The position numbers were made by a program, and so were the translations under genes. The notes beneath the pieces were generated by a model. The model did no database searches. It was not told the origin of the DNA and was given only the letters and a program-made list of their open reading frames with translations. From CAZUAQ01 sp964618455 (GTDB taxonomy: Bacteria; Planctomycetota; Phycisphaerae; UBA1845; PWPN01), in contig CAZUAQ010000028.1 of NCBI GenBank assembly GCA_964618455.1, positions 10,521 through 74,520 on the forward strand: a stretch of 64,000 nt of DNA, in the 5' to 3' direction. This document shows positions 35,664-43,773 of the stretch, in pieces (within the stretch, counting starts at the first letter, position 1; each line of letters opens with the position of its first letter).

Positions 35664-36965
35664 ATGAGCAACAACGGAATCCAAACGGTCCATCTGGCGT
35701 ACGGCAAGACGGGCCTCGACATCAACGTCCCCGCCGATGCCCGGGTCATTGAGCCGGAGTACGTGGCGGGGCTTGCCGATGAGCGGGCAGCCCTCATCGA
35801 AGCGCTGCGGCAGCCGATCGCGTTGCCGCCACTGGCGACCCTTGCCAAGCCGGGCGACCGCGTGGTCATCGTCCACACGGACATCACCCGCGCCACGCCG
35901 AACGATCGCATCCTCCCGCCGCTGCTGGCGGAACTCGAAGCGGCCGGCGTGCGCAGCGAGGACATCACGTTGCTCAATGCCCTCGGCACGCATCGGCCGC
36001 AGACGCCGGACGAGTTGAAGACGATGCTCGGGGAAGGAGTCGTTGCGAAGTACCGCTGCCTCCAGCACGACGGTAACGACGACGCCAACCTCGTCCATGT
36101 CGGCGAGACGCGCTTCGGCCATCCGGTGCGCGTGAATCGCCAGTATGCCGAGGCGGACGTGCGGATCCTGAGCGGGTTCATCGAGCCGCACTTCTTCGCC
36201 GGGTTCAGTGGCGGGCCGAAGGGCGTGTTGCCGTCGATCGCCGGTTCGGAGAGCGTGCTCAGCAATCATGGGGCGAAGATGATCGGCGACGCCAACGCGA
36301 CGTGGGGCATCACCCGCGGCAACCCGATCTGGGAGGAGATGCTCGAGGCGGCGCAGATGGTCGGCCCGTGTTTTCTGTACAACGTGACGATGAACCGTGA
36401 CAAGCAGATCACCGGCGTATTTGCGGGGGACCTCGTGGCGGCGCACGAGCAGGGGTGTGCGTTCGTGAAGAAGTGCGCGATGGTCGGCGTGCCGGAACCC
36501 TTCGACGTCGTCATCACCAGCAACTCCGGCTACCCGCTCGATCTTAATCTGTACCAGGCGATCAAGGGGGTCTCCGCCGCGTCGCAGGTCGTGCGCGAGG
36601 GCGGGAGCATCATCGTGGCGGCGGAGTGCTGGGACGGCATCCCCGAGCATGGCCACTTCGGCCGGCTGCTCCGCGAAGCGAAGAGCCCGGCCGACGCGCT
36701 GGGGAAGATCGAGTCGCCCGACTTCGGCTGCCTTGACCAGTGGCAGGTGCAGGTCCAGACACGCATCCAGCAGAGGGCCGACGTGTACGTCCGCGCCGAC
36801 GGCCTGACCGACGACCAGATCCGCCAGTGCCTGCTGAAACCGTGCGCGAAGATCGAAGAGACGCTCGATGACCTGAGCCGCGGGAACAGCGCGGCAAATC
36901 ACCCGCTCAGCATCTGCGTCCTGCCCGAAGGCCCGGTGACGATCCCGTATGTCAAGACAGGGTGA
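35664..36965 (+). CDS. larA: LarA-type nickel-pincer 2-hydroxyacid racemase
   Basis: A 433-residue cytosolic enzyme of the lactate racemase family, which uses a covalently bound nickel-pincer nucleotide. The expected residues are all visible: H110 (GTHRP), H176 (GFIEPHFFAG), K186 (FSGGPKGVLP, the lysine that binds the cofactor) and H202 (NHG). They sit at a constant offset of two from the Lactobacillus plantarum enzyme (H108, H174, K184, H200). The start at 35664 begins the recognisable MSNNGIQTVHLAYG. The cofactor-making genes larB, larC and larE are not in the window. The real substrate may be lactate or another 2-hydroxyacid, since the family is broad. Confidence 0.85.
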   Translation: MSNNGIQTVHLAYGKTGLDINVPADARVIEPEYVAGLADERAALIEALRQPIALPPLATLAKPGDRVVIVHTDITRATPNDRILPPLLAELEAAGVRSEDITLLNALGTHRPQTPDELKTMLGEGVVAKYRCLQHDGNDDANLVHVGETRFGHPVRVNRQYAEADVRILSGFIEPHFFAGFSGGPKGVLPSIAGSESVLSNHGAKMIGDANATWGITRGNPIWEEMLEAAQMVGPCFLYNVTMNRDKQITGVFAGDLVAAHEQGCAFVKKCAMVGVPEPFDVVITSNSGYPLDLNLYQAIKGVSAASQVVREGGSIIVAAECWDGIPEHGHFGRLLREAKSPADALGKIESPDFGCLDQWQVQVQTRIQQRADVYVRADGLTDDQIRQCLLKPCAKIEETLDDLSRGNSAANHPLSICVLPEGPVTIPYVKTG

Positions 36966-37034
36966 CAGATCAGGGTTAGACTGCGCATCCGCAATGGTAA
37001 CATCGAGATGCAAGCGAGCGATGTGTTTCTATCT

Positions 37035-37093
37035 GGATCAAGTCATCACGTGGCCACCGCCGGTGGTGGCGCGGCCACGTGATGACTTGATCC
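37035..37093. repeat. Perfect inverted repeat with 21-bp arms between convergent genes
   Basis: The 21 bases at 37035-37055 are the exact reverse complement of 37073-37093, around a 17-nt GC-rich loop. It lies 69 bp after larA and 74 bp before the end of the convergent minus-strand gene. No T-run flanks it. It may be a bidirectional terminator, or a mobile palindromic unit. Confidence 0.75.
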
Positions 37094-37166
37094 CGATGCA
37101 AATCGTCGTGTCGTTCATGTCATGCATGTGCATGGCCCCCTGATGCGTTGAAAGTACCCCGGTGAA

Positions 37167-38339
37167 TCACGCATGCTTGCGCTTCGGATACCGCGCCGCC
37201 TGGTGGATCCAGTTCAGCGCGCCGAGGGGCATCTCTCCGTAGTGATCGATCTCGATGCGCGTCAGTTCGGCATCGGCGACGTGGCGGAAGGCGCGTCCGA
37301 GCGTGGCCGAATCGGCGAACGCCGAACTGCCGACCTGCAGAATGATCTCGACGCCTTCCGTCGCATCGAGCACCTTGACCAGCGGGATGCCCACGTCCGC
37401 CAGATCGGTCTTTTCCGGATCGCGCCAGATTGACGCCAGCCCATCGATACGCGAGGTCACCGTCGTCGGCTCCAGGCCGGTGGCGTCGTGATGGTCCTCG
37501 ACGTGCAGCACGAGCCGTCCGCCGCACGCCTGGGCCAGCGACTCGACCAGCAGCGTGATCTGCTCCTGCTGCCAGCGGACATACGCCGCCACGATCGGGT
37601 CCTCCGAGAGAAAGTCCTCCAGAGGCATCGTGATCCGCTTGCCGTTTGTGTACGCGTCGTTGAGCGTAACGGCGACCGACCGGGCGGCGGCCTCCACCTC
37701 AATCCCGTCCTCCGCCGCGCCCTGCCGGCACGATTCGCAGAAGCAGCGCGTCCGCAGCCAATGGACGACGCTGCCGAAGTCGAACCCGCGCTGATGCGGG
37801 TGGCGGCACCGCCGCAATCCCGGAAAGCCGAGCTGCTCGACGAGGACGGTCTCCACGGGATGGTGGGAGGTAATGTCATTGACGACGGCGGAAAGAAACG
37901 CCCGGACATCCGGGTTGCAGGGACAGAGGTCGCGCGGGCTCGCGTCGTCGAACACGCTCTTGGTGGCGGCGGCCGGGTAGGCATCGATGATGGCGGGCAG
38001 GTCGCCGGCGTTGATAACCGCGCGGAGGGCGAGGCCGTGCTTCTCGCACTGGGCGGCCAGTTTCTCGATCGGGTTCTTCTTCCGGAGCCAGCCGGCGGTG
38101 ACGGCGGGCACGCGCGTCGCTTTGTAGTGCGGTTTGTCGGGCTGGAACTGCAGCCCGCCGATGCCGCGCCACTGCCGTGGCGTCACGCCCTCGTGCGGCC
38201 GAAACGCGTTGACGCTGCCGGTGAGCAGGGGAACGGTGATGCCGGTGGCGCCCGCCTGCCCCTGGAGGAGATCGAGCACCTTCTCAATGCCCTCGTCGTG
38301 CAGGTCCCACAGGTGGGCGCGGATGTTGGTCTGGAACAT
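37167..38339 (-). CDS. Putative glycoside-hydrolase-like TIM-barrel protein, function unknown
   Basis: A 390-residue, apparently cytosolic protein without a signal peptide. Its opening MFQTNIRAHLWDLHDEGIEKVL and the alternating hydrophobic strand/helix pattern suggest a TIM barrel. The segments DLCPCNPDVRAFLSAVVNDI and RCFCESCR resemble a group of uncharacterised glycosidase-like proteins that carry a CFCxxC zinc-binding-like cluster next to the active site. I do not recognise a characterised member. It converges with larA and has no operon partner. About 240 bp without a gene lie upstream. Confidence 0.55.
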   Translation of the reverse strand: MFQTNIRAHLWDLHDEGIEKVLDLLQGQAGATGITVPLLTGSVNAFRPHEGVTPRQWRGIGGLQFQPDKPHYKATRVPAVTAGWLRKKNPIEKLAAQCEKHGLALRAVINAGDLPAIIDAYPAAATKSVFDDASPRDLCPCNPDVRAFLSAVVNDITSHHPVETVLVEQLGFPGLRRCRHPHQRGFDFGSVVHWLRTRCFCESCRQGAAEDGIEVEAAARSVAVTLNDAYTNGKRITMPLEDFLSEDPIVAAYVRWQQEQITLLVESLAQACGGRLVLHVEDHHDATGLEPTTVTSRIDGLASIWRDPEKTDLADVGIPLVKVLDATEGVEIILQVGSSAFADSATLGRAFRHVADAELTRIEIDHYGEMPLGALNWIHQAARYPKRKHA

Positions 38340-38581
38340 GGTCAGCCTCGCTGGTCAAAGATGCCCGGCGATTGTACTCGCGCGCCGGGGGGAGGGGAAT
38401 GTCACAGTGATGGCCACAAAAGGCTCAAAGGCCACAGAACAGAATGAAGAAACCCGAATGACGAATGGCTAACCAAAAGGGGCGTCGAGGAGAAGGAGGC
38501 GGCTCCAACGAGGACTTGAGTCAATGGGTTGTTTCGGTATAAAGATGCCGGGAGCAACAGGGACTTTTCGTCGAGGAATTC
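38340..38581. other. Intergenic region with GAATGACGAATG-type sequence
   Basis: This 242-bp gap contains CCGAATGACGAATGGC (about 38454-38469) after a purine-rich CAGAATGAAGAAAC stretch. Similar GAATGACGAATG strings recur between genes in some planctomycete genomes, as far as I recall, but only one copy is in this window. No gene is seen. Confidence 0.3.
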
Positions 38582-39106
38582 ATGAAACATTGGATCGGGA
38601 AGATCGAGATCGGACCGAATCACATCTTGTCATGGGCACTCAGTATATCCGTATTCGGTTTGGGACTTGGAATGGCCGAGCGTTGGGTCAGGCCGATGAT
38701 CACTGGGCCCGTGCATTATGAAGCGCTCATCGGCTTACTCCTGAAGATCATAGTCTGTCTGCTGGTGCTGGGGATGCATTTGCGTTATCAGCCGCGAAAG
38801 ACGGCTTTGCTCAGTCTCCAAATCTCCTACTTCGGCTTCTGGTGGTCGTGTATGGTGGGATGGACCTTCGTGAACAAACTCATCTTTGATGATCTTCTCT
38901 TCGTCATGGGATTGTGCTGGTTCATTAGTGCACTGATCGGAGGGATTGTCGTGTTCGTGATGTTGCTGCATCCCAATAAGGCTCAAGGCCCAGTCTGCGC
39001 GCACTGCGATTACTCGCTCATCGGCTTGACCGAACCTCGCTGTCCGGAATGCGGGACGGGTTTTGACATGGAAGAGATGGAATTGTCGCCCGAAAGCAAC
39101 CGATAA
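38582..39106 (+). CDS. Membrane protein with C-terminal zinc ribbon
   Basis: A 174-residue protein of unknown function. Four hydrophobic helices lie between residues 15 and 130. The C-terminal cytosolic tail carries a zinc ribbon, CAHCDYSLIGLTEPRCPECG (C139, C142, C154, C157). This CxxCxYxLxGL...RCPECG tail is a frequent planctomycete module on membrane proteins. GAGGA shortly upstream supports the ATG at 38582. The next two genes on the strand are also small membrane or pilin-like proteins. Confidence 0.7.
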   Translation: MKHWIGKIEIGPNHILSWALSISVFGLGLGMAERWVRPMITGPVHYEALIGLLLKIIVCLLVLGMHLRYQPRKTALLSLQISYFGFWWSCMVGWTFVNKLIFDDLLFVMGLCWFISALIGGIVVFVMLLHPNKAQGPVCAHCDYSLIGLTEPRCPECGTGFDMEEMELSPESNR

Positions 39107-39130
39107 GACAAGGGCGTACCTTCGGCGACT

Positions 39131-39154
39131 GCCCTTACCCTGGAAGGGCTTCTT
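39131..39154 (+). terminator. Hairpin after the zinc-ribbon gene
   Basis: GCCCTT (39131-39136) pairs with AAGGGC (39144-39149) around a 7-nt loop, then TTCTT. A third matching AAGGGC at 39110-39115 could compete for the first arm, so two alternative folds are possible. It is a plausible weak intrinsic terminator. Confidence 0.4.
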
Positions 39155-39183
39155 GCACACTGTTTCGGAACAGAATTTATACA

Positions 39184-39555
39184 ATGAGCGATAACCCGAC
39201 CACAACGACGGAATCGGCCTCGTCGTCCTCCACGGGGATGCTGGTGGCCTTTCTCGGCTTTCTGGGCATGTTGTGGGCGGCTTACCTGGCGTTCGTTCGC
39301 ATTCCGCACGTCACGACGGTTTTCCAGGATTTCGGTACGGATCTGCCGAGTTTGACCATCCTGGTCGTTCGATTTCCCTGGCTGCCTCTGCTGCTCACGA
39401 TCCCCGCCGTCGTCATGGGGATCATCGCTGCCATCAACCGCAGCCGCGCCCTGAGCATCGTTGCGATCATCATCCTGGTTCTCTCGATGGTCTGTGTCCT
39501 GGGGGCTCAGGCTGCCATCGAACTGCCCCTCTTGCGACTTATTCAAAGTGTATAG
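39184..39555 (+). CDS. Small membrane protein of unknown function
   Basis: A 123-residue protein with a Ser/Thr-rich start and three hydrophobic helices (GMLVAFLGFLGMLWAAYLAFV, PWLPLLLTIPAVVMGIIAAI, SIVAIIILVLSMVCVLGAQAAI). The segment VTTVFQDFGTDLPSLT looks like a type II secretion GspF loop, but the protein is far too short for GspF. With a pseudopilin gene 117 bp downstream, a loose link to secretion is possible but unproven. No ribosome-binding site is visible before the ATG. Confidence 0.5.
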   Translation: MSDNPTTTTESASSSSTGMLVAFLGFLGMLWAAYLAFVRIPHVTTVFQDFGTDLPSLTILVVRFPWLPLLLTIPAVVMGIIAAINRSRALSIVAIIILVLSMVCVLGAQAAIELPLLRLIQSV

Positions 39556-39672
39556 GACCACTTCTTGGACAACAATTCATTATACGGCGCTAAAGCAAGC
39601 ACCCTGGCAGTCGATATCGACTAATGGAATTGCATCGAAGAGATCCAAGGAACGCCGATTATCAGTCATATC

Positions 39673-40155
39673 ATGGGGAAATCGAGGAACCTGGCAGGTT
39701 TGGCGATGGGTGTCTTCAAGGGCTATACCCTGGTGGAGGTACTGATCGTCATCGTGATTATCGGCATTCTGGCTGTGGTGATCATTCCGCAATTCGCGAA
39801 CGCTTCCGATGATGGGCGGCATGCCGTAGCTTCACAGATCACGCGGACTGTCCAAAGGCAGATTGCCAACTATCATATCGAACACGGAAGCTATCCGACC
39901 ACGATCCCCGATAACTGGTTTCATCCGCCTGGTCTACCCCCGAATCCCTACAATACTGGTGACTGGGGATTGGTCGTTCAGAACATCTCCGGAAAAACGG
40001 AACTGAAATACAAGCATACGAAGTCGCAGCCGGATATCTATTGGTACAACTTGCCGAACGGCCATTTCCACATGCGCGTTCCCTGGCAGGGATCCAACGA
40101 AGACACGCTGAAACTCTACAATAGAGTGAATCACTGCGATGCTGTGAATTACTGA
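39673..40155 (+). CDS. Type II secretion/type IV pilin-like pseudopilin, GspG-like
   Basis: A 160-residue prepilin-like protein. The cleavage site lies between G17 and Y18 in FKGYTLVEVLIVIVIIGILAVVIIP, with the conserved Glu at +5. The helix continues into IPQFANASDDGRHAVASQITRTVQRQIANYHIEHGSYP, the GspG-type N-terminal pattern, and a short beta region ends the protein. An in-frame ATG at 39706 would give a 6-residue leader and is an alternative start. No prepilin peptidase or secretion ATPase is nearby, so it is probably an orphan or serves machinery encoded elsewhere. Confidence 0.8.
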   Translation: MGKSRNLAGLAMGVFKGYTLVEVLIVIVIIGILAVVIIPQFANASDDGRHAVASQITRTVQRQIANYHIEHGSYPTTIPDNWFHPPGLPPNPYNTGDWGLVVQNISGKTELKYKHTKSQPDIYWYNLPNGHFHMRVPWQGSNEDTLKLYNRVNHCDAVNY

Positions 40156-40204
40156 TTAGACTTCGCGCCGCCGGCCATTGTGCTCTTATTGACAGCCCCA
40201 AACG

Positions 40205-43200
40205 CTAATCCAGGCAGTTCGGATCCGCCGGTACATTCGTACCGCTCAGGCAGTCCATGAACAGGGCGAGATCCGCACTGTCCACGTCGAAGTCACCGGC
40301 ATCCAGCCGCGCGTTGAGGCAAGCGGGATCGGTCTGCACGATGCTCGAACCGGTCAGGCAGAACTGGAAGTGAGCGTAGTCGTCGAGGTCGACGTCGCCG
40401 TCCAGATCGAAGTCCGCCGGCGCCAGGGGATCGGAGGTATCCACCACAGTCAAGCTCACGGTGATGGTTTCCGATACGTTCGTGGCGGCGGGGTCGGTGA
40501 TGGTGATCGTGGCGGCATGGTTGCCCGGTGCCAGCCCGGTCGTGGTGTAGCTGACGTCGAGCGTGTCCACATCCCCCGGTCCGGTGGAATCGCCGGACGC
40601 CGGCGCAACCGAGAGCCACGCGGCATCGTCGGTCACGGCGTAGTTCAGCGTGGTACCGTTGTCCACGCCGTTCCACACGGTGAACGTGTCGCTCGCGGCG
40701 TTCTCGCCCATGTCGACGGAGGGTGACAGCGTGCCGGGGTTCCGCGCGACCAAGGGCTCGGGCGTGACGATGAGTTGCTCGTCGAGATCGGCATCATCGA
40801 AGTAGGCATTTCCGCCGCCGGTGTTCTGAGCCTTGAGGAAGAGCGTGACGGTTGATGATTGCGCGGTTGCCTCGATGTTGAGCTGCTGCCATCCGCTCGT
40901 TCCGCCGACAGGATTACTCCACTGGATGTTGGCGGAAGAGGCGTTTGTTCCCCCCGCGGGGTCGATCCCGACCCAGAACGTGTTGCCGCTACCCTTGACC
41001 CACACGCTTCCGGTATAAAGGCTGCCGACCGACGCGTTGGGTACCTGCTGGTACACGCCGGCGGTCCACTGCGTCTCCCAAAAGTCCTGCACATGGTCGC
41101 TCGAGTGCGCCCCGCCGCCCAGCCATGTGACGCCATGCTTCGGCGAACCGGAGATCACGAATCGATGCCAGCTGTTGCCGGTGCGATGATCGGGATCGGG
41201 ATCGTCGAAGAAGCCGCCCTCGAAATCCCAGTTGCTGAGTCCGGCGAAGGGCGCGTCCACCGGCAGCGTGAAATTGACCATCGTGGTCTGCGATGCGCTG
41301 ACCTGCACTCCAGTCGCCGCCTGGGTCTGGTAGCCCGTTTTGGAAGCCTGGACCGTGTAAGTTCCCGGTAAGACGTCGTTGAGCGCGTAGGTACCGTCTG
41401 TGGCGGTCGAGGTCGCGTACCCTCCGGAGGTGGTCTGCACGACCGCCCCGGGCAGCGGCGCGTTGGATGCATCCTTCACCGTGCCTGCCAGTGTGCCGGT
41501 CGAAGGCCCGATCGCCAGCGCAAAGTCGGCGGTGGACGTTGCATCGGGGGAGACGATCACATTCATCACGGTGCTCGATGTGTATCCTGATGCCGAAGCA
41601 GTCACACCGTACGTCCCGATGGGAACGTTACCGATCGTATACTGGCCGGAACCGTTGGTCGTGGCCGATTGCCCCCCGGGTGACGTGGACACGTTCGCGC
41701 CCGCAATCGGTTGACCTTGTTCGTCTTCCACCGTCCCGGCGATCGTCCCCGTGGCGGTGATGACTTCGAGCGTATTGCCGCGGATCGCGCCGTAAATGTC
41801 CCAGCCGGGCTGCGGTGTGTTGCCGACCCAGCGGATACCACCGGAGTACGGATTCGTGTTGCTCGTGTAGAGATAGACGCCTTGGCCGTCGGTGCGCTCG
41901 ATCTTGAGGAAGTACGTGGTATTCGGCTCCACCGGGATACCGTCACCCATTGCCTCTCCACCGATCATCTCCCCGCCCAGCGTCGACTCAAGATAGTAAC
42001 TGTCCCACGAGCCGATCACGTTACCGTTGGGGTTGTCGCCCTCGATGATGGTGAAGCGCAGCGTCACTCCGCCGACGTTCGGCTTGGCGGCGGCGTACTT
42101 GATGAAGCCGACATCCGAAGGTGTGGTGAACGTCTGGCCGTGGAAGGTCGCATAGAGACTGCATCCGTCGCAGTTGCCCATGCAGGGGATGCCTGGCGCG
42201 CCGCAATCGACGAAGTAGAACCCGCGCGGCACCTTGCCGGTGTGCACGAGACTGAAGTCGGTCACGGTCGTCTGGTTCTCGGTGACGGTGATCTGCTGTG
42301 CGGCGGGGAGGTAACCGCGCTTGTTGACCGTCAGCGTGTAGGTGCCGACGGGCACATCGTACACATCATACTGTCCATCGAAGAGTGAAGGCCCGCCGAA
42401 CTCGTAACCGTCGGTAAACACGTTGGCATGCTTCACCGGCTCGCCGGTGTCACTGCGCGTGATCGAGCCCTGCAGCTTGCCGACGGGACCACGGTAGGGG
42501 GAGAGCCGCGCGGGGGCGAGCTGGCCTTGCGCGACGGCATTGATCCGCCAGTTTCGCACATCCGTGTACTGCGGAAATGGATCGGTCGGTTCGAAGATGC
42601 CGTCATTGTTAGAGTCGGTGGATCCACCGTTGGCCCAGGCGAAGGCGTTCCAACTGACATTCGACAGGATGAACGGGTGGACCGCCACCACCTCCGGCCA
42701 CTGGTACCACCACGTGCCGAAAGCTTCGACGTTGTAGTCCGCCGCCATCTGGCGTGTCGTCTTCGGGTAGCCCTCGTACGAAATGCCGAGGTGATCACCA
42801 TAGGCGGTCTCGGTGATCATCACCTTCACGCCGCGACGGCCGTATTCGGCGCACTTGTCCAAGTCGCGCAGGTAGCCGTCGATCATCTTGTGCTTGGTGA
42901 CGAAGCCGTGCCCCTCGTGCATGTTGTAGTGCGGCGGGTAGGACTCGGGATACGGATGAGTGCCCCAGACGTCGAATGCGAATGCCGCGGCCGGGTTGTG
43001 GCTGAATCCTTCTTCCCAGGAGTCGGGATTGTTCTGGCCCGGCGTCATGGTTTTCAGCGTCCCGGCGATGTCGGGGTTGATCTGTGCCGCGCCGGCTTCG
43101 GCGTTATGAACCGCATTGTGCGCCGCCACCAGGTAATCGGCGTAGACGTCCATCGGCACGAAGTCGCGCGGGTCGCCCGGCTCGTTCCAGAGTTGCAGGT

Positions 43201-43627
43201 ACACCAGCCGATCGGCGTATTGCGGATTGGCCAGCTTCCAGTCGCAGATCAGCGACGCCACCTGGCCCGCGTAGCCGGGATCGGGCGTGCATCCGCCGTT
43301 GCATTCCTGCACGCGGACACAGGGGACGAGGTCGAGTTGGATCGCTTCACCGACCCAGTGGGGATTGGACGTGAGGCTGTAATCAAACACCCAGTCGAAA
43401 ACGTAGCCGGTGTCGCCGGTCAAATTCCGCGTCCAGTGAAATCCGGTCAGGATGTCCGGCCCGCCATCCTTGAGGTTGTGCATGCCCATGAAATTGCGAC
43501 GCACGCGCAGCGGTTCCTGAGCTGAGGCCGTGGATGTTCCGGTGGTCACCAGGATGCCTGCGGCCAGGGTCGAGGCTGCTATCGTCAATACAGAGAATAA
43601 CTTACGAGCGTACAACCGATTCTGCAT
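40205..43627 (-). CDS. Secreted multidomain glycoside-hydrolase-like protein with dockerin-like tail
   Basis: A 1140-residue exported protein. The signal peptide ends near SAQ (about residue 37). A clan-A-like TIM barrel follows, with candidate acid/base E149 in LQLWNEP and candidate nucleophile E273 in MITETAYG. Three carboxypeptidase-regulatory repeats come next (GKLQGSITRSDTGEPVKHANV, GTIAGTVEDEQGQPIAGANV, GTLAGTVKDASNAPLPGAVV), then a beta-sandwich domain around SNWDFEGGFFDDPDPDHR that may bind carbohydrate. The C-terminus is a dockerin-like EF-hand pair (DFDLDGDVDLDDYAHFQFCL). The polysaccharide attacked is unknown. AGGAG on the minus strand supports the ATG at 43627. It is one of three proteins here with this tail. 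Confidence 0.75.
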   Translation of the reverse strand: MQNRLYARKLFSVLTIAASTLAAGILVTTGTSTASAQEPLRVRRNFMGMHNLKDGGPDILTGFHWTRNLTGDTGYVFDWVFDYSLTSNPHWVGEAIQLDLVPCVRVQECNGGCTPDPGYAGQVASLICDWKLANPQYADRLVYLQLWNEPGDPRDFVPMDVYADYLVAAHNAVHNAEAGAAQINPDIAGTLKTMTPGQNNPDSWEEGFSHNPAAAFAFDVWGTHPYPESYPPHYNMHEGHGFVTKHKMIDGYLRDLDKCAEYGRRGVKVMITETAYGDHLGISYEGYPKTTRQMAADYNVEAFGTWWYQWPEVVAVHPFILSNVSWNAFAWANGGSTDSNNDGIFEPTDPFPQYTDVRNWRINAVAQGQLAPARLSPYRGPVGKLQGSITRSDTGEPVKHANVFTDGYEFGGPSLFDGQYDVYDVPVGTYTLTVNKRGYLPAAQQITVTENQTTVTDFSLVHTGKVPRGFYFVDCGAPGIPCMGNCDGCSLYATFHGQTFTTPSDVGFIKYAAAKPNVGGVTLRFTIIEGDNPNGNVIGSWDSYYLESTLGGEMIGGEAMGDGIPVEPNTTYFLKIERTDGQGVYLYTSNTNPYSGGIRWVGNTPQPGWDIYGAIRGNTLEVITATGTIAGTVEDEQGQPIAGANVSTSPGGQSATTNGSGQYTIGNVPIGTYGVTASASGYTSSTVMNVIVSPDATSTADFALAIGPSTGTLAGTVKDASNAPLPGAVVQTTSGGYATSTATDGTYALNDVLPGTYTVQASKTGYQTQAATGVQVSASQTTMVNFTLPVDAPFAGLSNWDFEGGFFDDPDPDHRTGNSWHRFVISGSPKHGVTWLGGGAHSSDHVQDFWETQWTAGVYQQVPNASVGSLYTGSVWVKGSGNTFWVGIDPAGGTNASSANIQWSNPVGGTSGWQQLNIEATAQSSTVTLFLKAQNTGGGNAYFDDADLDEQLIVTPEPLVARNPGTLSPSVDMGENAASDTFTVWNGVDNGTTLNYAVTDDAAWLSVAPASGDSTGPGDVDTLDVSYTTTGLAPGNHAATITITDPAATNVSETITVSLTVVDTSDPLAPADFDLDGDVDLDDYAHFQFCLTGSSIVQTDPACLNARLDAGDFDVDSADLALFMDCLSGTNVPADPNCLD

Positions 43628-43773
43628 GTGCCGCGACTCCTGAGAAAAGAAGGGTGCCCCGTATGGGGTATTCTAATCATAACAGTCGGGCTGTATGTGT
43701 CCACGACAAACTTTATTTGTTGGTGTGGAACAAAATGGAGTGTCGTTTCGGCCTTTGTTCCGGATCGATGGGA

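Noticed and set aside
39184..39555. GspF-type type II secretion protein
   Set aside because: One loop resembles GspF, but 123 residues and three helices are far too short for that family, so it is left as unknown.
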